DNA of 41,287 bases, from the NCBI GenBank assembly GCA_015064745.1, contig SVRR01000015.1:1-41287 (forward strand). Direction: 5' to 3'. The DNA is from Oscillospiraceae bacterium. GTDB taxonomy: Bacteria; Bacillota; Clostridia; Oscillospirales; CAG-272. Positions within the stretch are counted from its first letter, which is position 1; each line of letters begins with the position of its first letter. Of this stretch, positions 1 to 8,427 are shown one piece after another. The notes beneath the pieces are model-generated. The model was given only the letters and a program-made list of their open reading frames with translations. It was not told the origin of the DNA and made no database searches. A program made the position numbers and the translations under genes.

Positions 1-588
1 GACGTCTGCCGCTTTGGTGTAAATACCGCCGCCGACGCGGGCAAAGAGCGCCATCATGGAGGCGCCCATACCGAAGGTGAGCATAGCGGAGGAGATCTCC
101 GCGGCTTCCTTGTGGAACACGTACTTCAAAAGAGCAAACCAAACGGAAATATCCAAAAGTCCGAGACCTACGACCACGAAGCCCATAACAGAGCCCGCCG
201 AAAAGGCGACACGCAAGCCCTTCGCGAGGCTCGACTGCGAGGCGCAGGCAGTGCGCGCGTTGGCGTGGGTCGCGATCTTCATACCGAAGAAGCCCGAAAG
301 TCCCGAAAAAATACCGCCCGTCACGAAGGCAAAGGGAGTAAACCAGCTAAAATCCTCAAAGAACGCTGCCATCAAGCACAAAACGACGAATACTACCGCA
401 AAAAAGACACCGACCACGGTATACTGGCGGCGCAGATAAGCGGAAGCACCCGAGCGAATGGAGGCGGAAATTCTTTGCATCTTTTCCGTGCCCGCATCCG
501 CGCGCAGAACGCGCCGTGCCGTGAAAAAGGCGTAAATGAGAGCGACAATCGCCCCGACAAACGTGAGTACAACAATTGAATTCTCCAT
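1..588 (-). CDS. hppA: Membrane-bound proton/sodium-translocating pyrophosphatase, N-terminal part
   Basis: The first 196 residues of an H+/Na+-pumping inorganic pyrophosphatase are visible; the gene runs off the left edge. It hydrolyses pyrophosphate in the cytoplasm and exports cations across the inner membrane. The ATG at 588 is preceded by a strong GGGAGGA box (592-598). The protein opens with a hydrophobic helix (MENSIVVLTFVGAI), then a basic ARRV loop, several membrane helices, and the conserved end ALFARVGGGIYTKAADV that leads into the substrate-binding site of this family. The residues that decide Na+ versus H+ specificity and K+ dependence lie beyond the window. It is divergent from the isomerase-like gene and has its own consensus promoter. 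The family assignment is firm; the ion is not determined. Confidence 0.92.
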   Translation of the reverse strand, partial: MENSIVVLTFVGAIVALIYAFFTARRVLRADAGTEKMQRISASIRSGASAYLRRQYTVVGVFFAVVFVVLCLMAAFFEDFSWFTPFAFVTGGIFSGLSGFFGMKIATHANARTACASQSSLAKGLRVAFSAGSVMGFVVVGLGLLDISVWFALLKYVFHKEAAEISSAMLTFGMGASMMALFARVGGGIYTKAADV

Positions 589-684
589 ACTTTCCTCCCT
601 TCTTTTCTTCCAAACGAACACTGCTATATATGCACAAGCGTCTCTGCTTGACATTTTTTGTCATTCTTTAACTTTATACTAAAT

Positions 685-713
685 ATTATAAAACAAGCTT
701 TTTCGTTTGTCAA
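685..713 (-). promoter_or_regulatory. Sigma-A promoter of hppA
   Basis: On the minus strand TTGACA (713-708) and TATAAT (690-685) are separated by exactly 17 bp, a perfect housekeeping consensus. Transcription would start about 90 bp upstream of the hppA ATG. Confidence 0.85.
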
Positions 714-857
714 GAGTTTTCGCAAGTTTTTTTCTTGTTTTTGCATTTTCGTTCCCGTGCAACGGAGAGAAATCGCCTATTTTCGCCATTTTTCGGGAGT
801 GTCGTTATCCGTTTTTGCAAGTTCTTTTTAAAAAGCATCAAAAAAACGCATAGGTAC

Positions 858-886
858 TTGCAAAAGCATCTTGTTTGTGCTAAAAT
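858..886 (+). promoter_or_regulatory. Promoter of the isomerase-like gene
   Basis: TTGCAA (858-863) and TAAAAT (881-886) are 17 bp apart, and TGC directly precedes the -10 (extended -10). The start codon lies 40 bp downstream. Confidence 0.65.
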
Positions 887-925
887 GAAGTTACATTGAT
901 TTTATTCCCAAAAGGAGAAGCATCC

Positions 926-1765
926 ATGAAAAAATTTGGTGTAGGTATTCAGCTGTACGGCGTCAAAAACGCCATGCAAAAGGATTTCGAGGGCACACTT
1001 GCCGCCGTCAAGGAAATGGGCTACGAATACGTGGAATTTGCCGGATTTTACGGCAAAACCGCCGAAGAGATCAGGGCGATCCTCGCCAAGCTCGGCTTGA
1101 AATGCGTTTCCGTGCATCAAGGACTTGATTTCTTCAACGAGGATCCGCAAGCGGGTGTTGATTTTCTGAAAGCCTTCGGTGTAAAATACGTTGTAATTCC
1201 TTGGTACGCCAAGGAAGCGCTTGCCGGCACGGACAAGTGGGAAGCTACCTTGGCATCCTTTACGGAAAAGGCAAAGCTCTTCCAAGCAAACGGCATGATG
1301 CTCGGCTATCACAACCACGATTTCGAATTTAAACGGTTTGAGGGAAAATACATCCACGATCACATTTTCGACGCTATTCCCGAGGAGCTTATCGTCCCCG
1401 AGCTTGACACCTGCTGGGTCCACTACGCAGGTCTTGACCCTGCCGACAAAATCCGTGAATTCGCAGGCCGTGTAGACATCGTCCATCTGAAGGACTTCAA
1501 CTGCAAGGAGCTTGGCGGCGGTCCCGCGTACGCGCTTATCGACGCTGACGGCAACCCCATAGACGTTCCTTCTAGAGAGGATAACGGTTTTCGCTTTGCC
1601 CCGCTCGGCAGAGGAAGACAGGATTTTACCAAAATTCTCACCGCGTGCGAGGAAAGCGGAACACAGATCGTCATCGTCGAGCAGGATCGGGTATACGACG
1701 GCATGACCGAGCTTGAAGCTGCCAAGATCAGCCGCGATTACTTAAAAAACACCTTCGGTCTTTGA
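926..1765 (+). CDS. Sugar phosphate isomerase/epimerase family TIM-barrel protein
   Basis: This 279-residue protein belongs to the xylose-isomerase-like TIM barrel (AP endonuclease 2) superfamily, which interconverts sugars or inositol derivatives using a divalent metal. Visible hallmarks are the N-terminal strand GVGIQLYGVKN, the VSVHQG strand, the GYHNHDFEF metal/substrate motif, PELDTCWVHYAG, the HLKDF strand and a late acidic residue in IVIVEQD. The ATG at 926 is preferred over upstream codons because AAAAGGAGAAG (910-920) sits just before it. Only 13 bp separate it from the YegP-like gene, so the two are probably co-transcribed. The exact substrate cannot be read from the sequence; inosose dehydratase- and hydroxypyruvate isomerase-like roles are both possible. 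Confidence 0.85.
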   Translation: MKKFGVGIQLYGVKNAMQKDFEGTLAAVKEMGYEYVEFAGFYGKTAEEIRAILAKLGLKCVSVHQGLDFFNEDPQAGVDFLKAFGVKYVVIPWYAKEALAGTDKWEATLASFTEKAKLFQANGMMLGYHNHDFEFKRFEGKYIHDHIFDAIPEELIVPELDTCWVHYAGLDPADKIREFAGRVDIVHLKDFNCKELGGGPAYALIDADGNPIDVPSREDNGFRFAPLGRGRQDFTKILTACEESGTQIVIVEQDRVYDGMTELEAAKISRDYLKNTFGL

Positions 1766-1778
1766 GGAGGAGATAAAA

Positions 1779-2156
1779 ATGGCTGCCAGATTTGAAATTA
1801 AGATTGCCAAAAACGGCGACTATATGTTCAACCTCTATGCTCCCAACGGCAGAGTTGTTGCGACCTCGGAAACCTATACCACCCTACAAAACTGCAAGAA
1901 TGGCATAGAGAGTGTAAAAAGGAATGCCCGTTCGCATACAGAGGATCAAACGCAGGCAAAAGCAGAAACGCTTCTCTGCCCCAAATACGAGCTTTTTCTG
2001 GACAAAGAAGAAAAATTCCGCTTCCGCCTGCGCGCCTCGAACGGCGAAATCATCTGTGTTTCCCAATCCTATACGGTGAAGGCAAGCGCGCAGACGGGCA
2101 TCGCGAGCATCGCGGAAAACGCCCCCGATGCCGAAACGGTAATGTTTGAACAATAA
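1779..2156 (+). CDS. YegP/DUF1508 family protein, two tandem repeats
   Basis: The 125-residue protein contains two copies of the small alpha/beta DUF1508 repeat. The first is FEIKIAKNGDYMFNL..NGRVVATSETY..L..C..GIESV (residues 3-46). The second is YELFLDKEEKFRFRL..NGEIICVSQSY..K..A..GIASI (about 67-116). The pattern of a fold built around a F-x-L-x-A-x-N-G strand, a SExY turn and a following G-I-x-S-V helix is typical. The biochemical role of the family is not known. It is the last gene of a two-gene unit, ended by the hairpin that follows directly. Confidence 0.85.
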   Translation: MAARFEIKIAKNGDYMFNLYAPNGRVVATSETYTTLQNCKNGIESVKRNARSHTEDQTQAKAETLLCPKYELFLDKEEKFRFRLRASNGEIICVSQSYTVKASAQTGIASIAENAPDAETVMFEQ

Positions 2157-2167
2157 TTTTTTTGCCG

Positions 2168-2200
2168 CGGAGATCCTTTTTAGGGTCTCCGTGCTTTTTT
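2168..2200 (+). terminator. Rho-independent terminator after the YegP-like gene
   Basis: CGGAGATCC (2168-2176) pairs with GGGTCTCCG (2183-2191) with one T-G pair and a 6-nt loop, followed by TGCTTTTTT. Confidence 0.85.
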
Positions 2201-2213
2201 CACGCTTTTTCAC

Positions 2214-2242
2214 TTGACAAACGCGCAAAAGAAGGCTATAAT
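2214..2242 (+). promoter_or_regulatory. Sigma-A promoter of proS
   Basis: TTGACA (2214-2219) and TATAAT (2237-2242) are separated by 17 bp, a perfect consensus. The leader is under 50 nt, too short for a T-box riboswitch. Confidence 0.85.
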
Positions 2243-2286
2243 GATATAATGATTAAGATAAAATGTTGCTTTTCAAGGAGAACGCT

Positions 2287-3726
2287 ATGGCAAACGAGAA
2301 AAAAATGGTGGAAGCGATCACCTCACGCGACGAGGACTTCGCGCAATGGTACACCGACATTGTCAAAAAAGCTGACCTCATCGACTATTCAAGTGTCAAG
2401 GGCTGTATGATCATCAGACCCTACGGCTATGCTATTTGGGAAAACATCCAAAAGCTCCTCGACACTCGCTTCAAGGAGACGGGGCACGAGAACGTATACA
2501 TGCCCATGTTTATCCCCGAGAGTCTTCTGCAAAAGGAAAAAGAGCACGTTGAAGGCTTTGCCCCCGAGGTGGCTTGGGTCACGATGGGCGGCTCCGAGCG
2601 TCTTACCGAGCGCCTTTGCGTGCGCCCGACCTCCGAGACGCTGTTCTGTGAGCATTATAAAAACATCATTCGCTCCTACCGCGATCTTCCCAAGCTCTAC
2701 AACCAGTGGTGCTCGGTCGTCCGTTGGGAAAAGACCACCCGCCCCTTCCTTCGCAGCCGCGAATTTCTCTGGCAAGAGGGTCACACCATGCACGCGACCG
2801 CCGAGGACGCCGAGGCTGAAACGCTCCGCATGCTGAACGTATACGGCGACTTTTTTGAAAAGGATCTCGGCATGCCCGTGCTTCGCGGTCAGAAGACCGA
2901 CAAGGAAAAGTTTGCCGGTGCGAAGGCGACCTATACGGTAGAGGCCTTGATGCACGACGGTAAGGCGTTGCAGGGCGGTACCTCGCATAACTTCGGTGAT
3001 GGCTTCTGCCGCGCCTTTGACATTCAGTATCTTGACAAGGATAACACGCTCAAATACTGTCACCAAACCTCTTGGGGCGTTTCCACCCGCATTATCGGCG
3101 GTATCATCATGACCCACGGTGATGACCGCGGTCTCGTGCTTCCCCCCGCCGTCGCGCCCATTCAGGTCATCATCGTTCCCGTGCAACAGCACAAGGAGGG
3201 CGTCCTCGAAGCAGCCGAAGCACTCCGCGCGCGTCTTTCCTCCGTCTGCCGCGTGAAGGTGGACGACAGCGACAACTCGCCCGGTTGGAAGTTTGCCGAG
3301 CACGAAATGCGCGGTGTTCCCGTCCGCATTGAGATCGGTCCTCGCGACATTGCTTCGAACAGCTGCGTGCTTGTCCGCCGCGACAATCTTGAAAAGCAAT
3401 TTCTCTCGCTTGACGGCATTGAGGAAACGGTAAAGGAGCAGCTTGCTCTCGTCACCGCCTCTCTTTACGAAAAGGCACTCGCCAACCGTGCCGCCCGCAC
3501 CTACACCGCCACGACGATGGATGAGCTCATCACCATCGCAAACGAGAAAAGCGGATACATCCGCGCCATGTGGTGCGGCGAGCTTGACTGCGAGCTGAAG
3601 CTCAAAGAGGAAGCGGACGTTTCCTCCCGTTGCATGCCCTTCGGCGATACCGAGGCGATCAGCGACAAGTGCGTTTGCTGCGGTCGTCCCGCGAAGAAGC
3701 TCGTTTATTGGGGCAAGGCATACTGA
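2287..3726 (+). CDS. proS: Prolyl-tRNA synthetase (archaeal/eukaryotic type)
   Basis: This 479-residue class II aminoacyl-tRNA synthetase charges tRNA-Pro in the cytoplasm. Its length, the lack of an inserted editing domain and the C-terminal cysteine-rich zinc-like domain (MWCGELDC...CVCCGRPA) mark it as the short ProS type 3 form. Class II motif 2 (RPTSET), the [18 protein letters not shown] stretch and motif 3 ([13 protein letters not shown]) are all present. The anticodon-binding domain follows from about residue 290 ([10 protein letters not shown]). The ATG at 2287 is chosen because CAAGGAGAA lies 6-13 bases before it; the in-frame upstream start lacks such a box. Confidence 0.96.
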   Translation: MANEKKMVEAITSRDEDFAQWYTDIVKKADLIDYSSVKGCMIIRPYGYAIWENIQKLLDTRFKETGHENVYMPMFIPESLLQKEKEHVEGFAPEVAWVTMGGSERLTERLCVRPTSETLFCEHYKNIIRSYRDLPKLYNQWCSVVRWEKTTRPFLRSREFLWQEGHTMHATAEDAEAETLRMLNVYGDFFEKDLGMPVLRGQKTDKEKFAGAKATYTVEALMHDGKALQGGTSHNFGDGFCRAFDIQYLDKDNTLKYCHQTSWGVSTRIIGGIIMTHGDDRGLVLPPAVAPIQVIIVPVQQHKEGVLEAAEALRARLSSVCRVKVDDSDNSPGWKFAEHEMRGVPVRIEIGPRDIASNSCVLVRRDNLEKQFLSLDGIEETVKEQLALVTASLYEKALANRAARTYTATTMDELITIANEKSGYIRAMWCGELDCELKLKEEADVSSRCMPFGDTEAISDKCVCCGRPAKKLVYWGKAY

Positions 3727-3762
3727 TCCACATCATTCAAAAATAACGGAAAGGAGACGGCA

Positions 3763-4554
3763 ATGGCACCCTCCCACAGAGATTCTGCCCTAACATCCCT
3801 ACAAATTCCGGGCGGCAGGACGCTTCTCATCGACAACCGTATCGGTGTTGCGGACGCGGCATCCACTCTCGTCTCCTTTGCTAAGCGCGGTGCGGAGGAG
3901 GGCTATACCGTCATTTCCGACAGGAACCAGGGAGAGGATGTCCCTACCAATCCTCCGCAGCTTCACATTTGCACCCTTTTGCGCCCCGGCAAGCACACCG
4001 ATCTTGCAGGAGTCATCAACGCCATGGGAACGCTTGCCGTTTCACATGCCATTGAACGAAATTCCGAGGCGCGTACGCAGATTCGTTGGCTGGGTGATGT
4101 GCATTTGGAACGACGGCGCTTTGCTGCTTTTTCCCAAAAAAGGATCGCAACCGTTTTTTCGCAAAGTCTCCTATTACCCAGCGGTTTTCTAGATTACATG
4201 ATCCTCCACGCCGTGATCGACATGCCAGAATCCCGCTTTCCCGTCCGCATGGTGGATGCGGTGGCAAGGATCTTCACCTCCCGTCCCGTAAGCAACGCCG
4301 ACCACTTAACGCAGGCGTTTTTGCACGACTTTTACAACATGTACGATGCTATTCCCAAGGCAGGGGACGAAAAGCTTTCCTTTTGGGATGAATACATTTC
4401 CCGTTCGCTCTTGATCGGACGCCGCGTGCGTTTCCGCCACGGAAAAAAGCATTACCGCGGAAAAGCGGTCTCGGTTACGGAAACGGGAGCGCTCGTCGTC
4501 GTCGGTAAGCGCGGAGCACGTTACGAGATCACCTCACAAGCCGCACTGATTTAA
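3763..4554 (+). CDS. Degenerate biotin-protein-ligase-like protein (BirA/LplA fold)
   Basis: The 263-residue protein follows the linear layout of the BirA catalytic and C-terminal domains. It has GYTVISDRNQGE (48-58, where active ligases have v-A-D-x-Q-T-A-G-R-G-R), HICTLLRP (68-75), AGVINAMGTLAVSHAIE (82-98), IRWLGDVHLERRRFAA (107-122, aligned to K-W-P-N-D...K-L-A-G-I) and a C-terminal barrel, LLIGRRVRFRHG...GALVVV. The GRGRxGR adenylate/biotin loop is missing, WPND reads WLGD, and the catalytic lysine positions are arginines. Ligase activity is therefore unlikely. It lies 36 bp after proS with a good AAAGGAGACGG box and ends in a strong terminator. The fold assignment is an inference from motif order. 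A regulatory or scaffolding role is possible but unproven. Confidence 0.6.
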   Translation: MAPSHRDSALTSLQIPGGRTLLIDNRIGVADAASTLVSFAKRGAEEGYTVISDRNQGEDVPTNPPQLHICTLLRPGKHTDLAGVINAMGTLAVSHAIERNSEARTQIRWLGDVHLERRRFAAFSQKRIATVFSQSLLLPSGFLDYMILHAVIDMPESRFPVRMVDAVARIFTSRPVSNADHLTQAFLHDFYNMYDAIPKAGDEKLSFWDEYISRSLLIGRRVRFRHGKKHYRGKAVSVTETGALVVVGKRGARYEITSQAALI

Positions 4555-4587
4555 AACCGTTCTAAAAAAGAACGGTTTTATTTTTTT
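4553..4587 (+). terminator. Rho-independent terminator after the BirA-like gene
   Basis: An 11-bp perfect stem, AAAACCGTTCT (4553-4563) with AGAACGGTTTT (4569-4579), has a 5-nt loop and is followed by ATTTTTTT. The stem overlaps the TAA stop. Confidence 0.92.
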
Positions 4588-4632
4588 GCGCCGTGCATAT
4601 ATTTCTTTTAAAAAAGCATTTGGGAGGATGTT

Positions 4633-4866
4633 ATGCGTTGGCAGAAGGAAAAGGATCCCCTGATTCCCGGAAGAACGAACGAGCGAAAAGGTTCTGTACG
4701 CCTATCTTTCATCGGATTTTTAGCAGCACTTCTCTTTCTTTTCTCCTTTTGTCTATGGGATGAACGGGAGGGGCAAGGAGATATCAGCCGCGCCGTTTCC
4801 TACTTCGAGGAGTTCTTTTCCGATAATGAAGCGATCGCCGTTTTTCTCGGTTGGGAGGGCAAGTGA
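4633..4866 (+). CDS. Small single-pass membrane protein coupled to the M50 protease
   Basis: The 77-residue protein has a basic, charged N-terminus (about 1-24), one hydrophobic helix (about 25-43, LSFIGFLAALLFLFSFCLW) and an acidic 34-residue tail containing VSYFEEFFSDNEAIAVFLGW. A GGGAGGA box (4621-4627) precedes the ATG. Its stop overlaps the presumed GTG start of the M50 protease, so the two are translationally coupled. In spore formers the partner of SpoIVFB is SpoIVFA, a one-TM protein with an M23-like outer domain. This protein has no such domain and would be a strongly shortened counterpart at best. The family is not recognised, and the SpoIVFA comparison rests on context only. Confidence 0.7.
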   Translation: MRWQKEKDPLIPGRTNERKGSVRLSFIGFLAALLFLFSFCLWDEREGQGDISRAVSYFEEFFSDNEAIAVFLGWEGK

Positions 4867-5447
4867 ACAAAGGAACCGATCTTTGCGCCACGCTCCCTGC
4901 CTTCACATTGCTTTTGTACCTTTTCCTCTCCGAAACACCTGCCGTTTGGCTGCTCTTTTTCAGTGCGCTCGCCTTTCACGAGTGGGGACACCTTTGTGCC
5001 TTTCGTCTGTTGAGAAGAGATCCTCCTACCCTTTACTTTGAGGGGGTGGGCGCACGGCTTTCCGCAACGCTCCCTTTGCTTCCTTGGGAAGAGGCGGTCG
5101 TTGTGCTTACAGGACCTCTTTTTAACATTTTCTTCGCGCTTTTGGCGCTTCGGTTTGGACACGGCGCTTTTTTCTTGCTCGCCGCCGCCGTGCATCTGCT
5201 CTTTGGCATCGGCAATCTTTTGCCCTTTGGCGCTTCCGACGGTGAGCGTCTTTTAAGACTGTTTTTTCGTCGCTTTTTCCCACGCTTTGCCGAATGTGCC
5301 GCCGACTTCCTGTGCATGGCTTGCCTTGCCGTGTTTTTTTATTTTTCTCTTTTTTTGTACTACCTCACAGGGGACGGTCTTTGCGGTGTTTTTTTTGCCC
5401 TCTTTTTTCTCCTTGGAGAGAGAAAATCGCCCGCCGTTCCTCATTAA
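4863..5447 (+). CDS. M50 family intramembrane metalloprotease (SpoIVFB/S2P-like)
   Basis: This is a 194-residue polytopic site-2 protease that cleaves membrane-embedded substrates. The zinc motif HEWGH is at residues 39-43, a GPLFN motif at 84-88 and the third-ligand motif N-LLPFGASD-G at 118-127 (aspartate 126). The order matches SpoIVFB/S2P proteases. At least four further hydrophobic helices surround them, and there are no PDZ or CBS domains. GTG 4863 overlaps the previous stop (GTGA) with GGGAGGG just upstream; TTG 4851 is an alternative. In Bacillus, SpoIVFB activates pro-sigma-K. The substrate here is unknown, and sporulation of this organism cannot be judged from the window. Confidence 0.85.
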   Translation: MNKGTDLCATLPAFTLLLYLFLSETPAVWLLFFSALAFHEWGHLCAFRLLRRDPPTLYFEGVGARLSATLPLLPWEEAVVVLTGPLFNIFFALLALRFGHGAFFLLAAAVHLLFGIGNLLPFGASDGERLLRLFFRRFFPRFAECAADFLCMACLAVFFYFSLFLYYLTGDGLCGVFFALFFLLGERKSPAVPH

Positions 5448-5570
5448 ATCGATCCGTCATGCCGTCTCGCGCCCTACGATTTTTTGTGGGGGCGGAACGG
5501 TATTTTTTTCTTTCTTTTTTCTTCTTCCAAAAAAAACGCAAAAATAGTTGAAAGTTGTATAATTAACGTA

Positions 5571-5599
5571 TTGATTTTTCAATTTTTTTCTGCTATAAT
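5571..5599 (+). promoter_or_regulatory. Promoter of the potABCD operon
   Basis: TTGATT (5571-5576) and TATAAT (5594-5599) are 17 bp apart, with an extended TGC before the -10. The preceding AT-rich stretch (5448-5570) has no gene, only an imperfect GC-rich inverted repeat followed by T-runs (about 5460-5515) that may terminate the protease unit. Confidence 0.8.
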
Positions 5600-5604
5600 G
5601 TAAG

Positions 5605-5697
5605 ATGTTATATTTCGCTTTTCTTTAAATTGGGGATATTTACTCCCCCTGTGAGCGGGCGAAAATATTGAAAACAAAAATACGTTATTTCAAGGAG
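5605..5697 (+). promoter_or_regulatory. Structured 5' leader of potABCD
   Basis: The ~110-nt leader can fold into an outer stem of 5610-5618 (ATATTTCGC) with 5659-5668 (GCGAAAATAT, one bulge). Nested inside is GGGGA (5632-5636) with TCCCC (5644-5648). A CAAGGAG box (5691-5697) follows. I recognise no known riboswitch family. Confidence 0.35.
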
Positions 5698-5709
5698 TAT
5701 TTATGTTAA

Positions 5710-6786
5710 ATGAAAAAGGAAAAGCTCATAGAACTTGTGGGTATTACTAAGTCCTTCGGCACAGAACAGGTATTAAAGGATCTCGATCTGTATATTCTTG
5801 ACAACGAGTTCATCACCCTGCTCGGTCCCTCCGGTTGCGGTAAAACTACCACACTCCGTATCATCGGCGGCTTTGTAACGCCCGATACGGGAAAAGTCAT
5901 TTTCGAGGACAAGGACATCACTTCACTACCCCCTTACAAAAGACAACTTAACACGGTGTTCCAAAAATACGCCCTTTTTCCTCACATGGATGTGTTTGAG
6001 AACATCGCGTTCGGTCTGCGCATTAAGAACCTCCCCGAGGAGGAGATCCGCAAGCGCGTAGGTGAAATGCTCGATATGGTTGGACTTTCCGGCTTTGAAG
6101 AGCGCGCCGTCACCAGCATGTCTGGCGGTCAGCAGCAGAGAATCGCCATCGCAAGAGCGCTGGTGAACAAGCCGCGCGTGCTTCTTCTCGACGAGCCTCT
6201 CGGGGCGCTCGACCTCAAAATGCGTCAGGACATGCAATACGAGCTGAAAAACATTCACAAACAGGCAGGCATTACCTTTATTTACGTGACGCACGATCAA
6301 GAGGAGGCATTGACGCTTTCGGATACCATCGCGGTCATGAATCAGGGTGTTATCCAACAGATCGGCACGCCTGAGGATATTTATAACGAGCCCAAGAATG
6401 CCTTCGTTGCCGATTTTATCGGCGACAGCAATATCATCGACGGCATTATGATCAGGGACCGTCTCGTTCATATTTTCGGCGTCAATTTCCCCTGCGTTGA
6501 TACCGGCTTCGGCGAAAACAAGCCCGTTGACGTTGTGATCCGCCCTGAGGACGTGATGCTGATCTCACCCGAAAAGAGCGATCTTAAGGGCGTTGTCACC
6601 TCTCTCATCTTCCGTGGCGTACATTACGAGATCGACGTGATGGCAAACGGCTACGAGTGGCTCGTCCACAGCACCAAAGCGGTTCCCGTCGGTACTGTGG
6701 TGGGCATCTCCGTTGAGCCCGAAAACATTCAGATCATGCACAAGCCGCGTTCCGTGGACGAGGAGGCAGCCAGTGTTGACGAATAA
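5710..6786 (+). CDS. potA: Polyamine ABC transporter ATP-binding protein
   Basis: This 358-residue ATPase energises uptake of spermidine/putrescine. Walker [10 protein letters not shown] is at residues 39-47. The Q-loop ([11 protein letters not shown]), the signature [15 protein letters not shown], Walker [13 protein letters not shown] and the switch histidine THDQEEAL are in canonical order. A C-terminal TOBE region from about residue 240 contains the VIRPEDV strand typical of PotA/CysA-type ATPases. The ATG at 5710 is the only in-frame option, because a TAA directly precedes it; the ribosome binding site is 12 nt away, somewhat far. Its 3' end overlaps the start of potB. Together with PotB, PotC and PotD it forms one complete importer. 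Confidence 0.94.
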   Translation: MKKEKLIELVGITKSFGTEQVLKDLDLYILDNEFITLLGPSGCGKTTTLRIIGGFVTPDTGKVIFEDKDITSLPPYKRQLNTVFQKYALFPHMDVFENIAFGLRIKNLPEEEIRKRVGEMLDMVGLSGFEERAVTSMSGGQQQRIAIARALVNKPRVLLLDEPLGALDLKMRQDMQYELKNIHKQAGITFIYVTHDQEEALTLSDTIAVMNQGVIQQIGTPEDIYNEPKNAFVADFIGDSNIIDGIMIRDRLVHIFGVNFPCVDTGFGENKPVDVVIRPEDVMLISPEKSDLKGVVTSLIFRGVHYEIDVMANGYEWLVHSTKAVPVGTVVGISVEPENIQIMHKPRSVDEEAASVDE

Positions 6787-7597
6787 GAAGAGTATTTGGC
6801 TTTCGGGTCCCTATCTCGTATGGATCGCGGGCTTCATTATCCTTCCCCTTCTCGTAATCCTTTACTACGGTCTCACCACCCAAGAGGGGAGCTTCACTCT
6901 AAAAAACATTATTGGTGCGGTTACCGATACGACCAATCTCAAAGCGACCTTCCTTACCATTTTGCTTGCGGGCGGCGCAACGCTTATTTGCCTTTTCCTC
7001 GCCTACCCTCTCGCAATGTTTCTCACAAAGCTCAACATGAAGAGCAAGACCTCTCTCATTTTTCTGTTCATTCTCCCGATGTGGATGAACTTTATGCTCC
7101 AAATGGTCGCCATCAACGTCATTCTTGAAGAAAACGGTATCATTAACGGCATTCTCGCCGCCATCGGCGCAAAAAAAATGCACGTGGCAAACACCTACAC
7201 GGCGGTTCTCATCGGCATGACCTACGATTACTTCCCTTTTATGCTCTTGCCCATCTATAACACCGTTTCCAAAATTGACGGCGATCTTGTCAACGCCTCT
7301 CACGATTTGGGGGCAGGGCATATCAGAACGTTTTTCAAAGTCATTTTTCCGCTTTCCCTTCCCGGCGTCATTAGCGGTATTACCATGGTATTTATTCCTG
7401 CCATTTCCGACTTCGCGATCTCCGAGATGCTTGGCGGCGGTATGACGCTTCTGATTGGCAACGTGGTCGAAATGAGCTTTACAAAGGGACTTTACCATTC
7501 CGGCTCCGGGCTTGCCCTCATCCTGATGGCATTCGTGCTTCTTTCCTCGCTTCTCACAGGAAACAAGGGCGATGAAGGAGGTGCTTTGATCCCATGA
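6773..7597 (+). CDS. potB: Polyamine ABC transporter permease PotB
   Basis: The 274-residue inner-membrane permease has six predicted helices and the cytoplasmic EAA-type loop [25 protein letters not shown], which docks onto PotA. The likely start is GTG 6773 (or TTG 6776), placed 6-9 nt after a perfect AGGAGG (6761-6766) inside the end of potA. The two reading frames therefore overlap by 14 bp. An upstream ATG-like codon at 6713 lies inside potA and lacks a ribosome binding site. The stop overlaps the potC ATG (ATGA), indicating tight translational coupling. Confidence 0.93.
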   Translation: MLTNKKSIWLSGPYLVWIAGFIILPLLVILYYGLTTQEGSFTLKNIIGAVTDTTNLKATFLTILLAGGATLICLFLAYPLAMFLTKLNMKSKTSLIFLFILPMWMNFMLQMVAINVILEENGIINGILAAIGAKKMHVANTYTAVLIGMTYDYFPFMLLPIYNTVSKIDGDLVNASHDLGAGHIRTFFKVIFPLSLPGVISGITMVFIPAISDFAISEMLGGGMTLLIGNVVEMSFTKGLYHSGSGLALILMAFVLLSSLLTGNKGDEGGALIP

Positions 7598-8427
7598 CAA
7601 AGATGAAAAAGCTGTCCTCCGTCCTGCAAAAGGTATATATCGGCATTATTTTCACCTTTCTCTACGCGCCCGTGGTTTTGATGATCGTCTTGTCGTTCAA
7701 CGGCTCCAAATCCGCTTACGAGTGGGGCGGTTTTTCGACCGTAAAGTACGAGGCGCTCTTTTCCAACGCCACCATCATGGAGGCGCTTGTGACTACCGTT
7801 ATTTTAGCTTTTGCCGCCGCGGCGATCGCAACCATCCTCGGCACGGTTGCCTCGGTCGGACTTTTGTCCATGAAGGTGAAGGCGAGAAACGCCGTTACCG
7901 CGGTATCCAACATTCCGCTTCTCAATGCCGACATCGTGACGGGTGTGTCCTTAATGCTGTTTTTCGCCGCTTTCGTGACACGCATGAGCAGCACCACCCT
8001 TCTGATTTCCCACGTAACGCTCGTTCTTCCCTACGTCATGCTCAACGTGCTTCCCAAGCTCATGCAGTTTGACGTATCCGTTTACCATGCGGCGCTCGAT
8101 TTGGGGGCGTCCCCTGCAAAAGCGTTTTTCAAGGTCGTGCTTCCCGATATTTTTCCGGGACTGCTCACCGGATTTTTGCTCGCCCTTACCATTTCCCTTG
8201 ACGACTTTACCATCACCTACTTCACCAAGGGACAGGGACTGAACACCCTCTCGACGCTCATCTACACCAACCGCATCCGCGGAATTCTTCCCGAATACTA
8301 CGCCCTCGCGGCGATCATGTTCATCGGGGTACTCCTTCTTATTCTCGTGATGCAGATCGTAAACGTCCGTTCCGTGCCCAAGGGCGGAAAGGAAAAGGAA
8401 CTGTCTAAGAAAGGTAACAACTATTGA
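7594..8427 (+). CDS. potC: Polyamine ABC transporter permease PotC
   Basis: The 277-residue second permease has six helices and the EAA loop HAALDLGASPAKAFFKVVLPDIFPG. The family motif SLDDFTITYFTKGQG before the last helix is typical of PotC. AAGGAGGTG lies upstream of the ATG, which overlaps the potB stop by 4 bp. A basic, Lys-rich tail (KGGKEKELSKKG) ends the protein in the cytoplasm. Confidence 0.94.
   Translation: MTKMKKLSSVLQKVYIGIIFTFLYAPVVLMIVLSFNGSKSAYEWGGFSTVKYEALFSNATIMEALVTTVILAFAAAAIATILGTVASVGLLSMKVKARNAVTAVSNIPLLNADIVTGVSLMLFFAAFVTRMSSTTLLISHVTLVLPYVMLNVLPKLMQFDVSVYHAALDLGASPAKAFFKVVLPDIFPGLLTGFLLALTISLDDFTITYFTKGQGLNTLSTLIYTNRIRGILPEYYALAAIMFIGVLLLILVMQIVNVRSVPKGGKEKELSKKGNNY

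Larger units (their letters stand above)
589..925. other. Divergent intergenic region between hppA and the isomerase-like gene
   Basis: This 337-bp AT-rich stretch has no convincing gene. It contains the hppA ribosome binding site and promoter on the minus strand and an extended -10 promoter on the plus strand. A small TGACA/TGTCA inverted repeat (about 651-663) lies in the hppA leader. Nothing else is recognised. Confidence 0.6.

Noticed and set aside
112-579. Plus-strand frames over the hppA region
   Set aside because: They are antisense to the conserved pyrophosphatase N-terminus, whose minus-strand frame is unmistakable.
2200-2286. T-box riboswitch upstream of proS
   Set aside because: The promoter lies only about 50 bp before the start codon, which leaves no room for a T-box.
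2389-3399. 336-aa open frame antisense to proS
   Set aside because: It lies entirely inside proS. His/Gly/Val-rich shadow composition and no ribosome binding site.
5703-5750. 15-codon frame starting at ATG 5703, overlapping potA
   Set aside because: It is closer to the AAGGAG box than the potA ATG, but gives a short arbitrary peptide. It could be a translational decoy, though nothing else supports it.
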